Positions 25,861 to 35,235 of a DNA stretch of 64,000 nt are shown here, one piece after another. Every line of letters begins with the position of its first letter. Positions within the stretch are counted from its first letter, which is position 1. Location of the stretch: assembly GCF_017875955.1 (NCBI RefSeq), contig NZ_JAGINK010000001.1, forward strand, positions 3,812,501-3,876,500, given 5' to 3'. The translations under genes and the position numbers were made by a program. Below the pieces are notes generated by a model that was given only the letters and a program-made list of their open reading frames with translations, had not been told where the DNA came from and searched no databases. Source of the stretch: Pseudomonas sp. BP8. Its GTDB lineage: Bacteria > Pseudomonadota > Gammaproteobacteria > Pseudomonadales > Pseudomonadaceae.

Positions 25861-27981
25861 ATGCGCCGTGCGTTCGTTTCTTTCTTCCTCCTAAACGCAA
25901 TCTCCCCGTCCGTGCTAGCTGACTCGCAAACCCGAGAGCCGCTGGAGCTGCAAGCCGTCAACATCGATGCCATCAGCGAGCGCGAACGCGCCGACGGCCC
26001 GGTGGTCGGCTACAAGGCAACACGTTCGGCAAGTGCGACACGCACCGACACCGCGCTGCATGAAACCCCGCAGTCGATCAGTGTGGTACCCAAGGATGTC
26101 ATCGAAGACACCGGCGCCACCCGCTTGCAGGATGCGCTGGACTACGCCGGGGGCGTGGGCAGGGCGAACAACTTCGGCGGCCAGGGCCTGACCACCGTCA
26201 CCGTGCGTGGTTTTACCACCGGTGAGTACTACCGCAACGGCTTCCCGATCAACCGCGGCTATCCCAATGCCCCGGACGCCAACACCGTCGAACGCCTCGA
26301 AGTGATCCGCGGCCCTGCCACAAGCCTCTACGGGCGTGGCGATCCCGGCGGCACCTTCAACGTTGTCAGCAAGCAACCGCTGGCCGAACCCAAGGTTACC
26401 GTGGGCAGCCAGTTCGATGACCAGGGCATGCACCGCGCAACTCTGGATGCCACCGGCCCGCTCAGCGAAGACGGGCGCCTGGCCTACCGCCTGAACGTAC
26501 TGGGTGAAGGCGGCGAGAGCTTCCGTGATGACGTCGAGAGCGAGCGTTATGACGTCGCCCCGGTGCTTAGCTGGCAGGCCACCGACAGCACGCGGATCGT
26601 CTTCGAGGGCGATTTCATGCGCAACAACCACCCACTCGACCGTGGCTTGACCCGCTACACGACGCAAAGCGGCAGCGCCTCGCGTGACACCAATATCTGG
26701 GAAAAAGGCAGCGACAACCTGCTGCACAACGACAACAACATGGCCCAGTTGCGCTTCGAGCACCTGCTCAACGACAACTGGACCCTGGCCGGTGGTATGC
26801 AATGGCTGGACGGCACGCTCAAGGGCAACGCGGTCGAGGCCAACGGCGCCCCCGCTGACGGCCGCACCCTGCAACGCAACTTCAACTACCGCAAGCTGGA
26901 ATGGACCGACCGCGACTACCAGCTCAACCTCACTGGCCACTTCGATACCGCAGGATTTGCGCATACGTTGCTGACCGGCATCGAGTACGAGGATTACGAC
27001 TACAAGTCGATCATCCAGCGTTCGTCGGCCCCCTACCTAATCGATATCTATAACCCCGTGCTGGGCCAGCCGCGCCCTGCCCTGAACGCCACCCCTACGA
27101 CGTATGACAAAGAAAACCTCAAGACCTGGGCTGCCTTCGTCCAGGATCAGGTTGCCCTGACCGAGCGCCTCAAGGCCTTGGCCGGTGTTCGCTTTGAGCG
27201 GTTCGAACATGACTATGACGACTTCCTGAGCACGACTCGAGACTTCAGCAAGGCCGAAAATGCCGTGACGCCTCGCTTCGGCCTGATCTATGACTTGACC
27301 GACACCGTCGCGGTGTACGCCAACACCGCGCGTTCGTTCAAGCCCAACAGTGGTGCCAGCCTTCAAGGTGGCGGCTTCGACCCGGAAAAAGGCAAGTCGT
27401 ACGAACTGGGCGTCAAGTGGGAAGCGTTGGACCGCCAGCTCAGCGTGGATGCCGCGATTTACCACATCGTCAAGGAAAACGTCCTGACCCGCGATCCGGC
27501 AGATCCTACCGGCACCTACAGCATCGCTGCCGGCGAAGTACGCAGCCGCGGCCTGGACATCAACATCGCCGGCAACATTACCCCTGAATGGCGGGTGATC
27601 GGTGGCTACGCCTACGTCGACGCCGAGGTGACCGAGGACAACACCCTGGCCAAAGGCACCCGTCTGGCGAACATCCCGCGTAACAGCTTCAGCCTGCTCA
27701 ACACCTACGAGTTCCAGGATGGCCTGGCCAAGGGTCTCGGCCTGGGCGTGGGCATCAAGCACGTGGATGACCGCGAGGGCCAGACCGCCGCCGTCACCTA
27801 CACCATGGAACAGTACACCGTGGTCGACCTGCTCAGTTTCTACCAGCTCAACGAGCATGTGCGGCTGAACTTGGACGTGAAGAACGTCTTCAACAAGGGC
27901 TATGACGAAGGCGCGTTCAACACGTACGCCTACCCGGGCGCGCCGCGTACGGTGCAGGCCGGGATTGCCTACACGTTCTAA
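25861..27981 (+). CDS. TonB-dependent siderophore receptor
   Basis: A 706-residue outer-membrane receptor. Signal peptide to about ADSQ, then a plug domain (TALHETPQSISVVPKDVIED, LQDALDYAGGV, ERLEVIRGPATSLYGRGDPG near residues 140-163) and a barrel ending in Phe (VQAGIAYTF). The motif GRGDPGGTFNVVSKQP is characteristic of the FhuA/FpvA/FoxA group of ferric-siderophore receptors. A Fur box upstream supports iron control. There is no sigma/anti-sigma pair or signalling extension at the N-terminus, so it is a simple uptake receptor; the siderophore is unknown. Confidence 0.92.
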   Translation: MRRAFVSFFLLNAISPSVLADSQTREPLELQAVNIDAISERERADGPVVGYKATRSASATRTDTALHETPQSISVVPKDVIEDTGATRLQDALDYAGGVGRANNFGGQGLTTVTVRGFTTGEYYRNGFPINRGYPNAPDANTVERLEVIRGPATSLYGRGDPGGTFNVVSKQPLAEPKVTVGSQFDDQGMHRATLDATGPLSEDGRLAYRLNVLGEGGESFRDDVESERYDVAPVLSWQATDSTRIVFEGDFMRNNHPLDRGLTRYTTQSGSASRDTNIWEKGSDNLLHNDNNMAQLRFEHLLNDNWTLAGGMQWLDGTLKGNAVEANGAPADGRTLQRNFNYRKLEWTDRDYQLNLTGHFDTAGFAHTLLTGIEYEDYDYKSIIQRSSAPYLIDIYNPVLGQPRPALNATPTTYDKENLKTWAAFVQDQVALTERLKALAGVRFERFEHDYDDFLSTTRDFSKAENAVTPRFGLIYDLTDTVAVYANTARSFKPNSGASLQGGGFDPEKGKSYELGVKWEALDRQLSVDAAIYHIVKENVLTRDPADPTGTYSIAAGEVRSRGLDINIAGNITPEWRVIGGYAYVDAEVTEDNTLAKGTRLANIPRNSFSLLNTYEFQDGLAKGLGLGVGIKHVDDREGQTAAVTYTMEQYTVVDLLSFYQLNEHVRLNLDVKNVFNKGYDEGAFNTYAYPGAPRTVQAGIAYTF

Positions 27982-28013
27982 GGCTCTGCTATCGGTATTG
28001 AGGCCACCAATGC

Positions 28014-28137
28014 TGGGGCTGCAACGCGGCCCTTTCGCGACACAAGGCCGCTCCCACAAGTCCCGCGCATGCCTCCTGATTGGAGGTGTACCTGTGGGAG
28101 CGGCCTTGTGTCGCGATTGGGCTGCGCAGCGGCCCCG
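28014..28137. repeat. REP pair (type 2)
   Basis: Two inverted copies of the CGCGACACAAGGCCGCTCCC element after the receptor gene, the second reading GGGAGCGGCCTTGTGTCGCG. Convergent with the LuxR gene. Confidence 0.8.
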
Positions 28138-28201
28138 GCATTGCTCGCGTGACAACGCAATCATGCGTTCACGCGAAGCCCTTGAAAGCTCGCCCCAAAC
28201 C

Positions 28202-29050
28202 TCACCGCCTACGCAGATAACTCTCCAGCGGATCCTTGCTCAACCCTTCCTGCGCCTGCGCCAGCGAATCGATGAACAGCGAAAACAGCTCGGCTTGCTT
28301 GGCAATGTCGAGCTTGCTGTAGAGGTTCTTGCGGTGGCTCTTGACCGTGTCTTCGCTGATGCCCAAACGCTCAGCCAGCGACCGCGTCGAATGCCCGCGT
28401 AGCAGATACTGGGCGATGCGGCATTCACGCTCGGTAAGCAACGACGAACCGAAGTTGTTCAGCGCCGCGTTGATCTGCCGCCCCAGGGCACTCTCGAAAC
28501 GCCCGCCAAGCGCCTCGGCATTCAGATACGCCCACTGCCGACGCACCACTGCCTGCACCCACGGCGCCACGCACTTGAGGTCCGCCACCTGCTGGTTGGC
28601 CAGGCGCCGCGTGCTGGCCAAGGCGACTGCGATGGTCAGGTGTGCATCGAGAGGAATGAGGTAGTTGAGCTCGTCCTCCAGATGCGCGTGTTGATAAAAC
28701 GAGAGGTAGTACTCGCTGCGCTTGAAGTGGTCCGGCGCGACATCACTCAGCCGATAGCAGCCAGGGGTGATGCCTTCCATGCAGGCACGGTAAAACGGAC
28801 ACAGCAGGTAGTAGCCTTCGAGGTATTTCTGCACATTGCCTTCGGGCAGCCAGGGGCCCTCTGCGTCTTTTTCGAACAGCGCCGAGGGCAGGCCTTTGTG
28901 GGGATAGAGAAACACCGTGATGGCCTGTGACGGGGCCAGGCAGGTCAGCGCAGCGAACAGCGCGTCGACGAAGCCAGGCGTGCCGATGGCATCGATGGCC
29001 AGGGCCATGCGCGCATGCCAGTCGGGCGACTTCAGGCGGTCTTTGCTCAT
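28202..29050 (-). CDS. LuxR-type helix-turn-helix regulator
   Basis: A 282-residue regulator. The C-terminal LuxR/FixJ HTH is clear: LTERECRIAQYLLRGHSTRS then LAERLGISEDTVKSHRKNLY. The N-terminal 200 residues are an unassigned sensor-like domain (FLYPHKGLPSALFEK...YYLLCPFYRACMEGITPGCY...YYLSFYQHAHLEDELNYLIP) without the invariant autoinducer-binding pattern of LuxR/LasR that I can identify. It is on the same strand as crtE and starts 113 bases after the crtE stop, so it could be co-transcribed with crtE and regulate the pigment genes or an unrelated target. Confidence 0.88.
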   Translation of the reverse strand: MSKDRLKSPDWHARMALAIDAIGTPGFVDALFAALTCLAPSQAITVFLYPHKGLPSALFEKDAEGPWLPEGNVQKYLEGYYLLCPFYRACMEGITPGCYRLSDVAPDHFKRSEYYLSFYQHAHLEDELNYLIPLDAHLTIAVALASTRRLANQQVADLKCVAPWVQAVVRRQWAYLNAEALGGRFESALGRQINAALNNFGSSLLTERECRIAQYLLRGHSTRSLAERLGISEDTVKSHRKNLYSKLDIAKQAELFSLFIDSLAQAQEGLSKDPLESYLRRR

Positions 29051-29163
29051 CGGTCTTGGTCGCTGCCAGAGGGGATGGTGGGGATTGTTTCAGTTAGTGG
29101 GCGCGGCGACCATCACCCTTTGGGGTGAGGCCAAGCCCGCCCCCGCAGGGCATGGGAAGTCGC

Positions 29164-30075
29164 TCAACAACGGCCAGCCTCGACACGGCCAAACACCTTG
29201 CGCAACAGGCTCGCCAATGCCTGCTCGCCCATGAACGCCTGCTCCAGGTAGTGCTCGGCAGTGTTCAAGTGGCCCAGCAACTGCTCCCGGGTACGGCTCT
29301 CGCCGCACACCGCGACCAGCGTCGACTTGCCGGCATCCTTGCCTGGGTCCTTGCCCGTCGCTGGATCAAGGTCGCGCAAATCGTCATATAGCTGGAATGC
29401 CTGGCCCAGTTCACCCGCAAAGTTCAGCAATGCTTCGCGCACCCCCACCGGTGAACCGGCCAGCTGGCAGGCCATGTCCATGATCGCCCCGAACAACACC
29501 GCGGTCTTCAGCCGGTTGGTCTCGGCGATCTGTTCGGCGCTGCGCGCCTGGCTGCCCTCGCGCAAGTCCTGCAACTGCCCTTTGACCAGCCCCTGGGCAC
29601 CAATGGCCTCGGCAAGGATCGCCACCAGCCGGCTGCGCGTCGCCGGCGCAACAGTCTCGATAGCCGCGAGCAAGCCGAACGCGCGCGAGAGCAAGGCGAT
29701 CGCCGCCAGAATCGCCACGTCTTCGCCAAATGCCCGGTGCAAGGTGGCGCGACCTCGCCGTAAGGCGGCATCGTCCATGCACGGCAGGTCATCGAGCACC
29801 AGCGAGGCGGCATGTACCATCTCCACCGCACAACCCAGCTCCAGCGCTGCCCGCGGGCACGCACCAAGCCCTTCGGCGGTCAACATCAGCATTAACGGAC
29901 GCAAGCGCTTGCCCGGTGCCAGAGTGCTGTCACGCATGGCCGCGGCAAGCAGGTCACGCTCCTGGCCGAGCGGCAACAGCGCGTCCAGACGGGCTTCCAG
30001 GGTGTGTTGCAAATGAGCGATATGTTCAGTGAGGCCTGTGTCGGCGGCCGGGAGCGGTTGCGCGATAGTCGTCAT
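29164..30075 (-). CDS. crtE: Geranylgeranyl diphosphate synthase CrtE
   Basis: A 303-residue E-type prenyl transferase that elongates FPP with IPP to the C20 GGPP used for carotenoids. First Asp-rich motif DDLPCMDD at residues 95-102, second YDDLRDLD with Asp 231, 232 and 235; GKRLRPLMLM (residues 55-64) binds diphosphate. The start at 30075 has an AGAGGCAAGG region upstream; a longer frame running into the control region is rejected. It is divergent from the idi-crtXYIB operon, whereas in Pantoea crtE leads that operon. A LitR-like box lies between them. Confidence 0.94.
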   Translation of the reverse strand: MTTIAQPLPAADTGLTEHIAHLQHTLEARLDALLPLGQERDLLAAAMRDSTLAPGKRLRPLMLMLTAEGLGACPRAALELGCAVEMVHAASLVLDDLPCMDDAALRRGRATLHRAFGEDVAILAAIALLSRAFGLLAAIETVAPATRSRLVAILAEAIGAQGLVKGQLQDLREGSQARSAEQIAETNRLKTAVLFGAIMDMACQLAGSPVGVREALLNFAGELGQAFQLYDDLRDLDPATGKDPGKDAGKSTLVAVCGESRTREQLLGHLNTAEHYLEQAFMGEQALASLLRKVFGRVEAGRC

Positions 30076-30256
30076 CCTTGCCTCTGCTGAGCGGCGCGGC
30101 GCACAGGCCGCAGGTTGAGGGAACGACTGACAGTGGGTCGTTGCCTGACGAGGTACTGGTTTTGAGCTTAGCTGTACAAAACAGTTACGTTGTACAACTC
30201 GTATACCAGCACTGACCCCGCTTGCCACTCGATGATTCCCTGGCACTGGAGCCGGC
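30076..30256. promoter_or_regulatory. Divergent control region crtE / idi
   Basis: The 181-base region serves both crtE (minus) and the idi operon (plus). It holds the TGTACA-N12-TGTACA operator at 30173-30196, and a possible -10 (TATACC, 30202-30207) on the plus side. I cannot assign -35 elements with confidence. Confidence 0.6.
30173..30196. promoter_or_regulatory. LitR/CarH-type operator (candidate)
   Basis: TGTACA (30173-30178), 12 bases, TGTACA (30191-30196): an exact symmetric site that fits the T(G/A)TACA-N12-TGTA(C/T)A pattern I recall for the B12-dependent light sensor LitR/PplR in Pseudomonas putida. It sits about 98 bases from the crtE start and 61 from the idi start. No MerR-type litR gene is found within the window, so the regulator would be encoded elsewhere. 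Confidence 0.65.
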
Positions 30257-31303
30257 ATGAAGAAAAGCTTCCTGAGTCAACGCAAGGACGACCACCTGGA
30301 TATCGTCTTGGCGCCCACGCCAGCGGGGCCGCGCCAGGACCCAGGCTGGTCGGCGATTCGCTTCGAGCACTGCGCCCTGCCGGAACTGGCGCTGGAGCAG
30401 ATCGACTTAGGTGCGTCATTGCTGGGCATGGATCTGCGCGCGCCACTGCTGATCAGCTCGATGACCGGCGGCGCCGAGCGTGCCAGCCGGATCAATCAGC
30501 ATCTGGCCGAAGCCGCCCAGACGCTGGGCATTGCCATGGGCGTAGGCTCGCAGCGGGTCAGCTTGCGCACCGGCAACGATCAGGGGCTGACCGGTGAGCT
30601 ACGCCGCCTGGCGCCCGACATTCCGTTGCTGGCCAACCTCGGCGCCGCCCAACTGCGGGAGGCGGATGGGCTGGATCTGGCCCGGCGCGCGGTCGATAGC
30701 CTGCAGGCCAACGCGCTGATCATTCACCTCAATCCGCTGCAGGAGGCTGTCCAGCCGGAGGGGGACCGGGACTGGCGCGGCGTGCTGGGGCGTATCGCGG
30801 CACTCACCGCCGAGCTGCCGGTGCCGGTAATCGTCAAGGAAGTCGGCGCGGGTATTTCGCCCACAGTCGCCCGAGCGTTGGTCGAGGCCGGAGTGCATAT
30901 GATCGACGTGGCGGGCGCCGGTGGCACCAGTTGGGCGGCGGTGGAAGCGCAGCGCGCCAACACCGACGCCGACCGCGCAGTGGCGATGGCCTTTGCCGAC
31001 TGGGGCATCCCCAGCGCGCAGTGCTTGCTGGCCTTGCGTCGGGCGTTGCCGAACGTGCCGTTGATTGCTTCAGGGGGGATCAGCGACGGTATCGATGCGG
31101 CCAAGGCAATCCGGCTCGGGGCTGACCTGGTAGGCCAGGCCGCTGGGGTATTGCAGGCGGCAACCGAATCTACCGAGGCGGTGCTGGCGCACTTCGAGGT
31201 CATCCTGCGGCAACTGCGTATCGTCTGTTTTTGTACCGGCTCGCGCAACCTGGCCGAGCTGCGCCGCGCGCGCCTGCAGGCCAACCGCCTGGACCCGGCA
31301 TGA
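30257..31303 (+). CDS. idi: Type 2 isopentenyl-diphosphate delta-isomerase
   Basis: A 348-residue FMN-dependent type II isomerase (Fni/IDI-2) interconverting IPP and DMAPP. Seen: RKDDHLDIVLA at the N-terminus, the SSMTGGAERASRIN FMN loop (67-80), GVGSQR, the NLGAAQL segment and IASGGISDGIDAAKAIRLGADLVG in the C-terminal barrel half. GGAG lies seven bases before the ATG. First gene of a tightly coupled operon: its TGA overlaps the crtX ATG (ATGA). It presumably raises precursor supply. Confidence 0.95.
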   Translation: MKKSFLSQRKDDHLDIVLAPTPAGPRQDPGWSAIRFEHCALPELALEQIDLGASLLGMDLRAPLLISSMTGGAERASRINQHLAEAAQTLGIAMGVGSQRVSLRTGNDQGLTGELRRLAPDIPLLANLGAAQLREADGLDLARRAVDSLQANALIIHLNPLQEAVQPEGDRDWRGVLGRIAALTAELPVPVIVKEVGAGISPTVARALVEAGVHMIDVAGAGGTSWAAVEAQRANTDADRAVAMAFADWGIPSAQCLLALRRALPNVPLIASGGISDGIDAAKAIRLGADLVGQAAGVLQAATESTEAVLAHFEVILRQLRIVCFCTGSRNLAELRRARLQANRLDPA

Positions 31304-32580
31304 GCCATTTTGCCGTAGTCGCGCCGCCCTACCCCAGCCACTTCCAGGCATTGCAGGCCTTGGGCGCGACGCTGCTGGAGCGTGGCCATCAAGTGACCTT
31401 CATGCAGCAGGCCGACAGCCAGCGCTGGCTCAACGACCCGCGCATCGGCTTCGAGCCGCTGGGTCTGGATAGCCACCCACCGGGCAGCCTTGAGCAGACG
31501 CTACGGCTGGCGGCCAACCCCGCCGGGCCATGGCGCTTGCGCCGGCTGATTCGCCAGTTGGCCAAGACCAGCGCCATGCTCAGCGCACAGCTGCCGGACG
31601 CCTTGACCGCGTACACCGTGGACGCGGTGTTGTGTGACCAGATGGAGCCAGCCGGCGCACTGGCCGCAGAAGCCCTCGAGCTGCCGTTCATTTCGATCGC
31701 CTGCGCCTTGCCGGTCAATCGTGAAGAGGGCGTGCCGCTGCCGGTAATGCCGTTCAAGTTCGCCCGCGACGCGCATGCCCTCAAGCTCTACCAAGGCAGC
31801 TGCCAGGTCCATGACTGGCTGATGAGACCCTTGACCCAGGCGCTGCAAGCCGCCGCACTGCGCTTGGGATTGCCACCCCGGGGCGGGCTGCACGACTGCC
31901 TTTCGCCGTTGGCCCAGATTAGCCAGACCCTTGCCGGCTTTGACTTTCCCCGGCACGCGCTGCCAGCGCATTTCCATGCCGTCGGGCCTCTGCGCAGTGC
32001 CGCCGAGCAGGCCGAAGGCGCTTGGTCGTTCGATGCACGCAAACCGCTGGTGTTCGCCAGCCTGGGGACTCTGCAGGGGCACCGCTTCGGCCTGTTCGCG
32101 CGTATTGCCAAGGCCTGTCGCCTGCTCGACGTGCAGCTGCTGCTGGCCCATTGCGGCGGTCTGGAAACCTCTCAGCAAGCACGCTTGATGCAACTGGGCG
32201 CCACGGTCGTCACCGATTTTGCGCCGCAGCAGTGGGCTGTGCGGCGCGCCGATGTGGTCGTCAGCCACGGCGGCCTGAACACCGTGATGGACGCCATCGC
32301 CGCAGCAACGCCGCTGCTGGTACTGCCAATCGCCTTTGACCAGCCAGGCGTCGCCGCCCGCGTGGTCTATCACCGGCTTGGCCTGGCACTCTCGCGCCAT
32401 AGCAGCGTCGCCGCGATTGCCACCGCGCTGACCCGTCTGCTCGACGAGCCAATGCCGGGCCTGGCCCTGCTGGAACCCGAACTGGCCACGGCCGGCGGCG
32501 TTGAAAAAGCGGCCGATATCATCGAGACCGCACTGCGCACCCGCCAGCCGGTGCTGGCGGAGGATCACCATGGCGCATGA
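31300..32580 (+). CDS. crtX: Zeaxanthin glucosyltransferase CrtX
   Basis: A 426-residue UDP-glycosyltransferase (GT1) predicted to add glucose to the hydroxyl groups of zeaxanthin. N-terminal MSHFAVVAPPYPSHFQAL resembles Pantoea CrtX; FASLGT (252-257) and the sugar-binding HGGLNTVMDAI (323-333) with DQPG (347-350) are the expected signature. The start at 31300 overlaps the idi stop (ATGA); a 23-residue longer reading is unlikely. CrtX presence suggests zeaxanthin mono/diglucoside as the end product. Confidence 0.92.
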   Translation: MSHFAVVAPPYPSHFQALQALGATLLERGHQVTFMQQADSQRWLNDPRIGFEPLGLDSHPPGSLEQTLRLAANPAGPWRLRRLIRQLAKTSAMLSAQLPDALTAYTVDAVLCDQMEPAGALAAEALELPFISIACALPVNREEGVPLPVMPFKFARDAHALKLYQGSCQVHDWLMRPLTQALQAAALRLGLPPRGGLHDCLSPLAQISQTLAGFDFPRHALPAHFHAVGPLRSAAEQAEGAWSFDARKPLVFASLGTLQGHRFGLFARIAKACRLLDVQLLLAHCGGLETSQQARLMQLGATVVTDFAPQQWAVRRADVVVSHGGLNTVMDAIAAATPLLVLPIAFDQPGVAARVVYHRLGLALSRHSSVAAIATALTRLLDEPMPGLALLEPELATAGGVEKAADIIETALRTRQPVLAEDHHGA

Positions 32581-33748
32581 CCTGATCCTCGCCGGTGGTG
32601 GCTTGGCCAATGGCCTGATCGCATGGCGGCTGCAGCAGCTGCGCCCCGAGCTGGATGTGCTGTGCCTGGAGCAGCACACCAGCCTGGGCGGCAACCATAC
32701 CTGGTCGTTCCATCAGCAAGACCTCGACCCGCTCCAGCAACATTGGCTGGAGCCGCTGGTGGTCAAGCGCTGGCCGGCCTATCACGTGCACTTCCCAGAC
32801 TTGTCGCGCAGGCTCGACAGTGGTTACGCGAGCATTACCAGTGAGCGCTTTGCCGAGGTCATCACGCCGCTGCTGGGGCCAGCCCTGCGCACCGGGTGCA
32901 CCGTGCAGTCGCTGGGCCCAGGCCAGGTCACCCTGACCGACGGCGAGCAGCTACAGGCAAAGCTGGTGATCGACGGGCGCGGCGCGCAAGCCAGTCCTCA
33001 TCGGGTACTGGGCCAACAGGCGTTTCTCGGCCAGCTGTTGCGCCTGCGCGAGCCGCATGGCCTGGTCGCGCCGATCCTGATGGATGCCCGTGTGGCCCAA
33101 GGTGCTGGCTATCGGTTTGTCTATGTGTTGCCGTTCACGGCCGATACCGTCTTGATCGAAGACACGCACTACGTCGAGCGCGATGCACCGACACCGGCGC
33201 AGATGCGCGCCAACATCAGCGATTACCTCACCGTACGCGGCTGGGCCAGCGAACAGCTGCTGCGTGAAGAACAAGGCGTACTGCCGATTACCCTGGCCGG
33301 CGACTTCGACGCTTGGGCTGCGCAACATGCCGGGCAGCCGTTGTCAGGGCTGCGTGCGGGCTTGTTTCATTGCACCACCGGCTATTCGCTGCCGGAGGCC
33401 GTACGCCTGGCTGACTGGCTGGCGCGCCAACCGCTGGACGATGCGCCGCAGTTGTCCCGCGACCTGCAGCACTACCTCAAGCAACGCTGGCAGCAGCAAG
33501 GATTTTACCGCCTGCTCAACCGCATGTTGTTCCTGGCCGGGCGCCCGCAACAGCGCTGGCAGGTCATGCAACGCTTCTATCGGCTGCCTGAGCCGCTGAT
33601 CGCGCGCTTCTATGCAGGGCAAAGCCACTGGCGTGACCGCTTGCGCATTCTCAGTGGCAAACCCCCGGTGCCGGTCGACCAAGCCCTGCGGGCGGCGCTG
33701 CGGCATTCGCCACGACATTTCCCTACCCCTGACGAGACCCCTTCATGA
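32570..33748 (+). CDS. crtY: Lycopene beta-cyclase CrtY
   Basis: A 392-residue FAD-dependent cyclase (bacterial CrtY type) that turns lycopene into beta-carotene. N-terminal dinucleotide fold LILAGGGLANGLIAWRLQQL (5-24) followed by the highly typical GGNHTWSFH (40-48). The ATG at 32570 overlaps the last 11 bases of crtX; it is followed by crtI overlapping by ATGA. No frameshift or missing motif is evident. Confidence 0.93.
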   Translation: MAHDLILAGGGLANGLIAWRLQQLRPELDVLCLEQHTSLGGNHTWSFHQQDLDPLQQHWLEPLVVKRWPAYHVHFPDLSRRLDSGYASITSERFAEVITPLLGPALRTGCTVQSLGPGQVTLTDGEQLQAKLVIDGRGAQASPHRVLGQQAFLGQLLRLREPHGLVAPILMDARVAQGAGYRFVYVLPFTADTVLIEDTHYVERDAPTPAQMRANISDYLTVRGWASEQLLREEQGVLPITLAGDFDAWAAQHAGQPLSGLRAGLFHCTTGYSLPEAVRLADWLARQPLDDAPQLSRDLQHYLKQRWQQQGFYRLLNRMLFLAGRPQQRWQVMQRFYRLPEPLIARFYAGQSHWRDRLRILSGKPPVPVDQALRAALRHSPRHFPTPDETPS

Positions 33749-35235
33749 GCCAAGGCAAATCCGCGCTGGTCATCGGCGCCGGCCTCGGCGGGCTGGCCCT
33801 GGCCATCCGCCTGCAAGCGGGCGGCGTGCGCACCACGCTGCTGGAAAAACGCGACCAGCCGGGAGGTCGCGCCTACGTCTATCACGACCAGGGCTTCACC
33901 TTCGATGCCGGCCCCACGGTGATCACCGACCCGACCGCGATCCAGGCGCTGTTCGACCTCGCCGGCAAACCGATGGCGGACTATGTCGAGCTGCTGCCGG
34001 TCAGCCCGTTCTACCGGCTGTGTTGGGAAGACGGCAGTTACTTTGAATATGGCAATGACCAAGACCATCTGGAGCGCCAGATACATGCCTTGGAACCGGC
34101 CGATGTCGACGGCTACCGGCGCTTTCTCGCCTATTCACGAGCAGTGCTCGACGAGGGTTACCTGAAGCTCGGCGCAGTGCCCTTCCTGTCGTTTCGCGAC
34201 ATGCTCCAGGCCGGCCCGCAGCTGGCCCGGTTGCAGGCCTGGCGTAGCGTCTACGCAGTGGTGTCGCGGTTCATCCGCCATGAACGGCTACGCCAGGCGT
34301 TTTCCTTTCATGCCTTGCTGGTGGGTGGCAACCCCTTCGCCACGTCCTCGATCTACAGCCTGATCCACGCCTTGGAGCGCGAGTGGGGCGTATGGTTTGC
34401 CCGGGGCGGTACCGGCGCCCTGGTCCAGGGTTTGGCCAGGTTGTTTCAGGATCTGGGCGGCACGCTCGAACTGAACGCCGACGTGGCCACGTTCGACACC
34501 AACGCCGGGCGCCTGACCGGTGCCCGTAGCCATGACGGCCGGCAGTGGCAGGCCGATGCAGTCGCCTCCAACGCCGATGTGGTGCATACCTACGCCGAGC
34601 TGCTCGGCCAGCACCCACGCGGCCGGCAGGAAGGGCAGCGGCTCAAGGGCAAGCGCTTCAGCAATTCGCTGTTCGTGGTGCATTTCGGCCTGAGCCGCGC
34701 GCAACCGCAACTGCGCCACCACACCGTGTGCTTCGGGGCGCGCTACCGAGATCTGATCTCGGAGATCTTCAACGGTCCGGCACTGCCCGAGGATTTCTCA
34801 CTGTACCTGCATGCCCCTTGCGCTACCGACCCCAGCCTTGCTCCAGCGGGCTGCTCCAGTCATTACGTGCTGGCACCGGTACCGCACCTGGGTAATGCGC
34901 CCGTCGACTGGACGGTGCAGGCGCCGCTGTACCGTGACCGCATCCTGGCCTACCTGGAGCGCTATTACATCCCGGGCCTGCGCAACGACCTGGTGACCTG
35001 CCGCACATTCAGCCCTCTGGATTTTCGCGAGCAGCTCAATGCGCACCTGGGCTCGGCGTTTTCCCTTGAGCCGACGCTGACCCAAAGTGCCTGGTTCCGC
35101 CCGCACAACCGTGACGCGCAGTTGCCCAACTTGTATCTGGTGGGTGCTGGCACCCATCCCGGCGCCGGGGTGCCTGGGGTGATTGCCTCGGCCAAGGCCA
35201 CGGCCGGCCTGATGCTGGAGGACCTGCACCCATGA
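33745..35235 (+). CDS. crtI: Phytoene desaturase CrtI
   Basis: A 496-residue flavoprotein converting phytoene to lycopene. N-terminal FAD-binding VIGAGLGGLALAIRLQAGGV (9-28), the GRAYVYHDQGFTFDAGPTVI segment (41-60), and the bacterial-type CrtI C-terminal signature LYLVGAGTHPGAGVPGVIAS are all seen. Start and stop overlap crtY and crtB by ATGA, so expression of all five genes from idi to crtB is translationally linked. Confidence 0.95.
   Translation: MSQGKSALVIGAGLGGLALAIRLQAGGVRTTLLEKRDQPGGRAYVYHDQGFTFDAGPTVITDPTAIQALFDLAGKPMADYVELLPVSPFYRLCWEDGSYFEYGNDQDHLERQIHALEPADVDGYRRFLAYSRAVLDEGYLKLGAVPFLSFRDMLQAGPQLARLQAWRSVYAVVSRFIRHERLRQAFSFHALLVGGNPFATSSIYSLIHALEREWGVWFARGGTGALVQGLARLFQDLGGTLELNADVATFDTNAGRLTGARSHDGRQWQADAVASNADVVHTYAELLGQHPRGRQEGQRLKGKRFSNSLFVVHFGLSRAQPQLRHHTVCFGARYRDLISEIFNGPALPEDFSLYLHAPCATDPSLAPAGCSSHYVLAPVPHLGNAPVDWTVQAPLYRDRILAYLERYYIPGLRNDLVTCRTFSPLDFREQLNAHLGSAFSLEPTLTQSAWFRPHNRDAQLPNLYLVGAGTHPGAGVPGVIASAKATAGLMLEDLHP

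Noticed and set aside
28202..29050. Quorum-sensing LuxR receptor
   Set aside because: There is no adjacent luxI gene and the N-terminus lacks the autoinducer-binding pattern I would expect, so only the HTH class is claimed.
30173..30196. LuxR-type lux box for the neighbouring LuxR regulator
   Set aside because: The spacing and sequence (TGTACA-N12-TGTACA) do not fit the 20-base lux box; a LitR/CarH-type site fits better.
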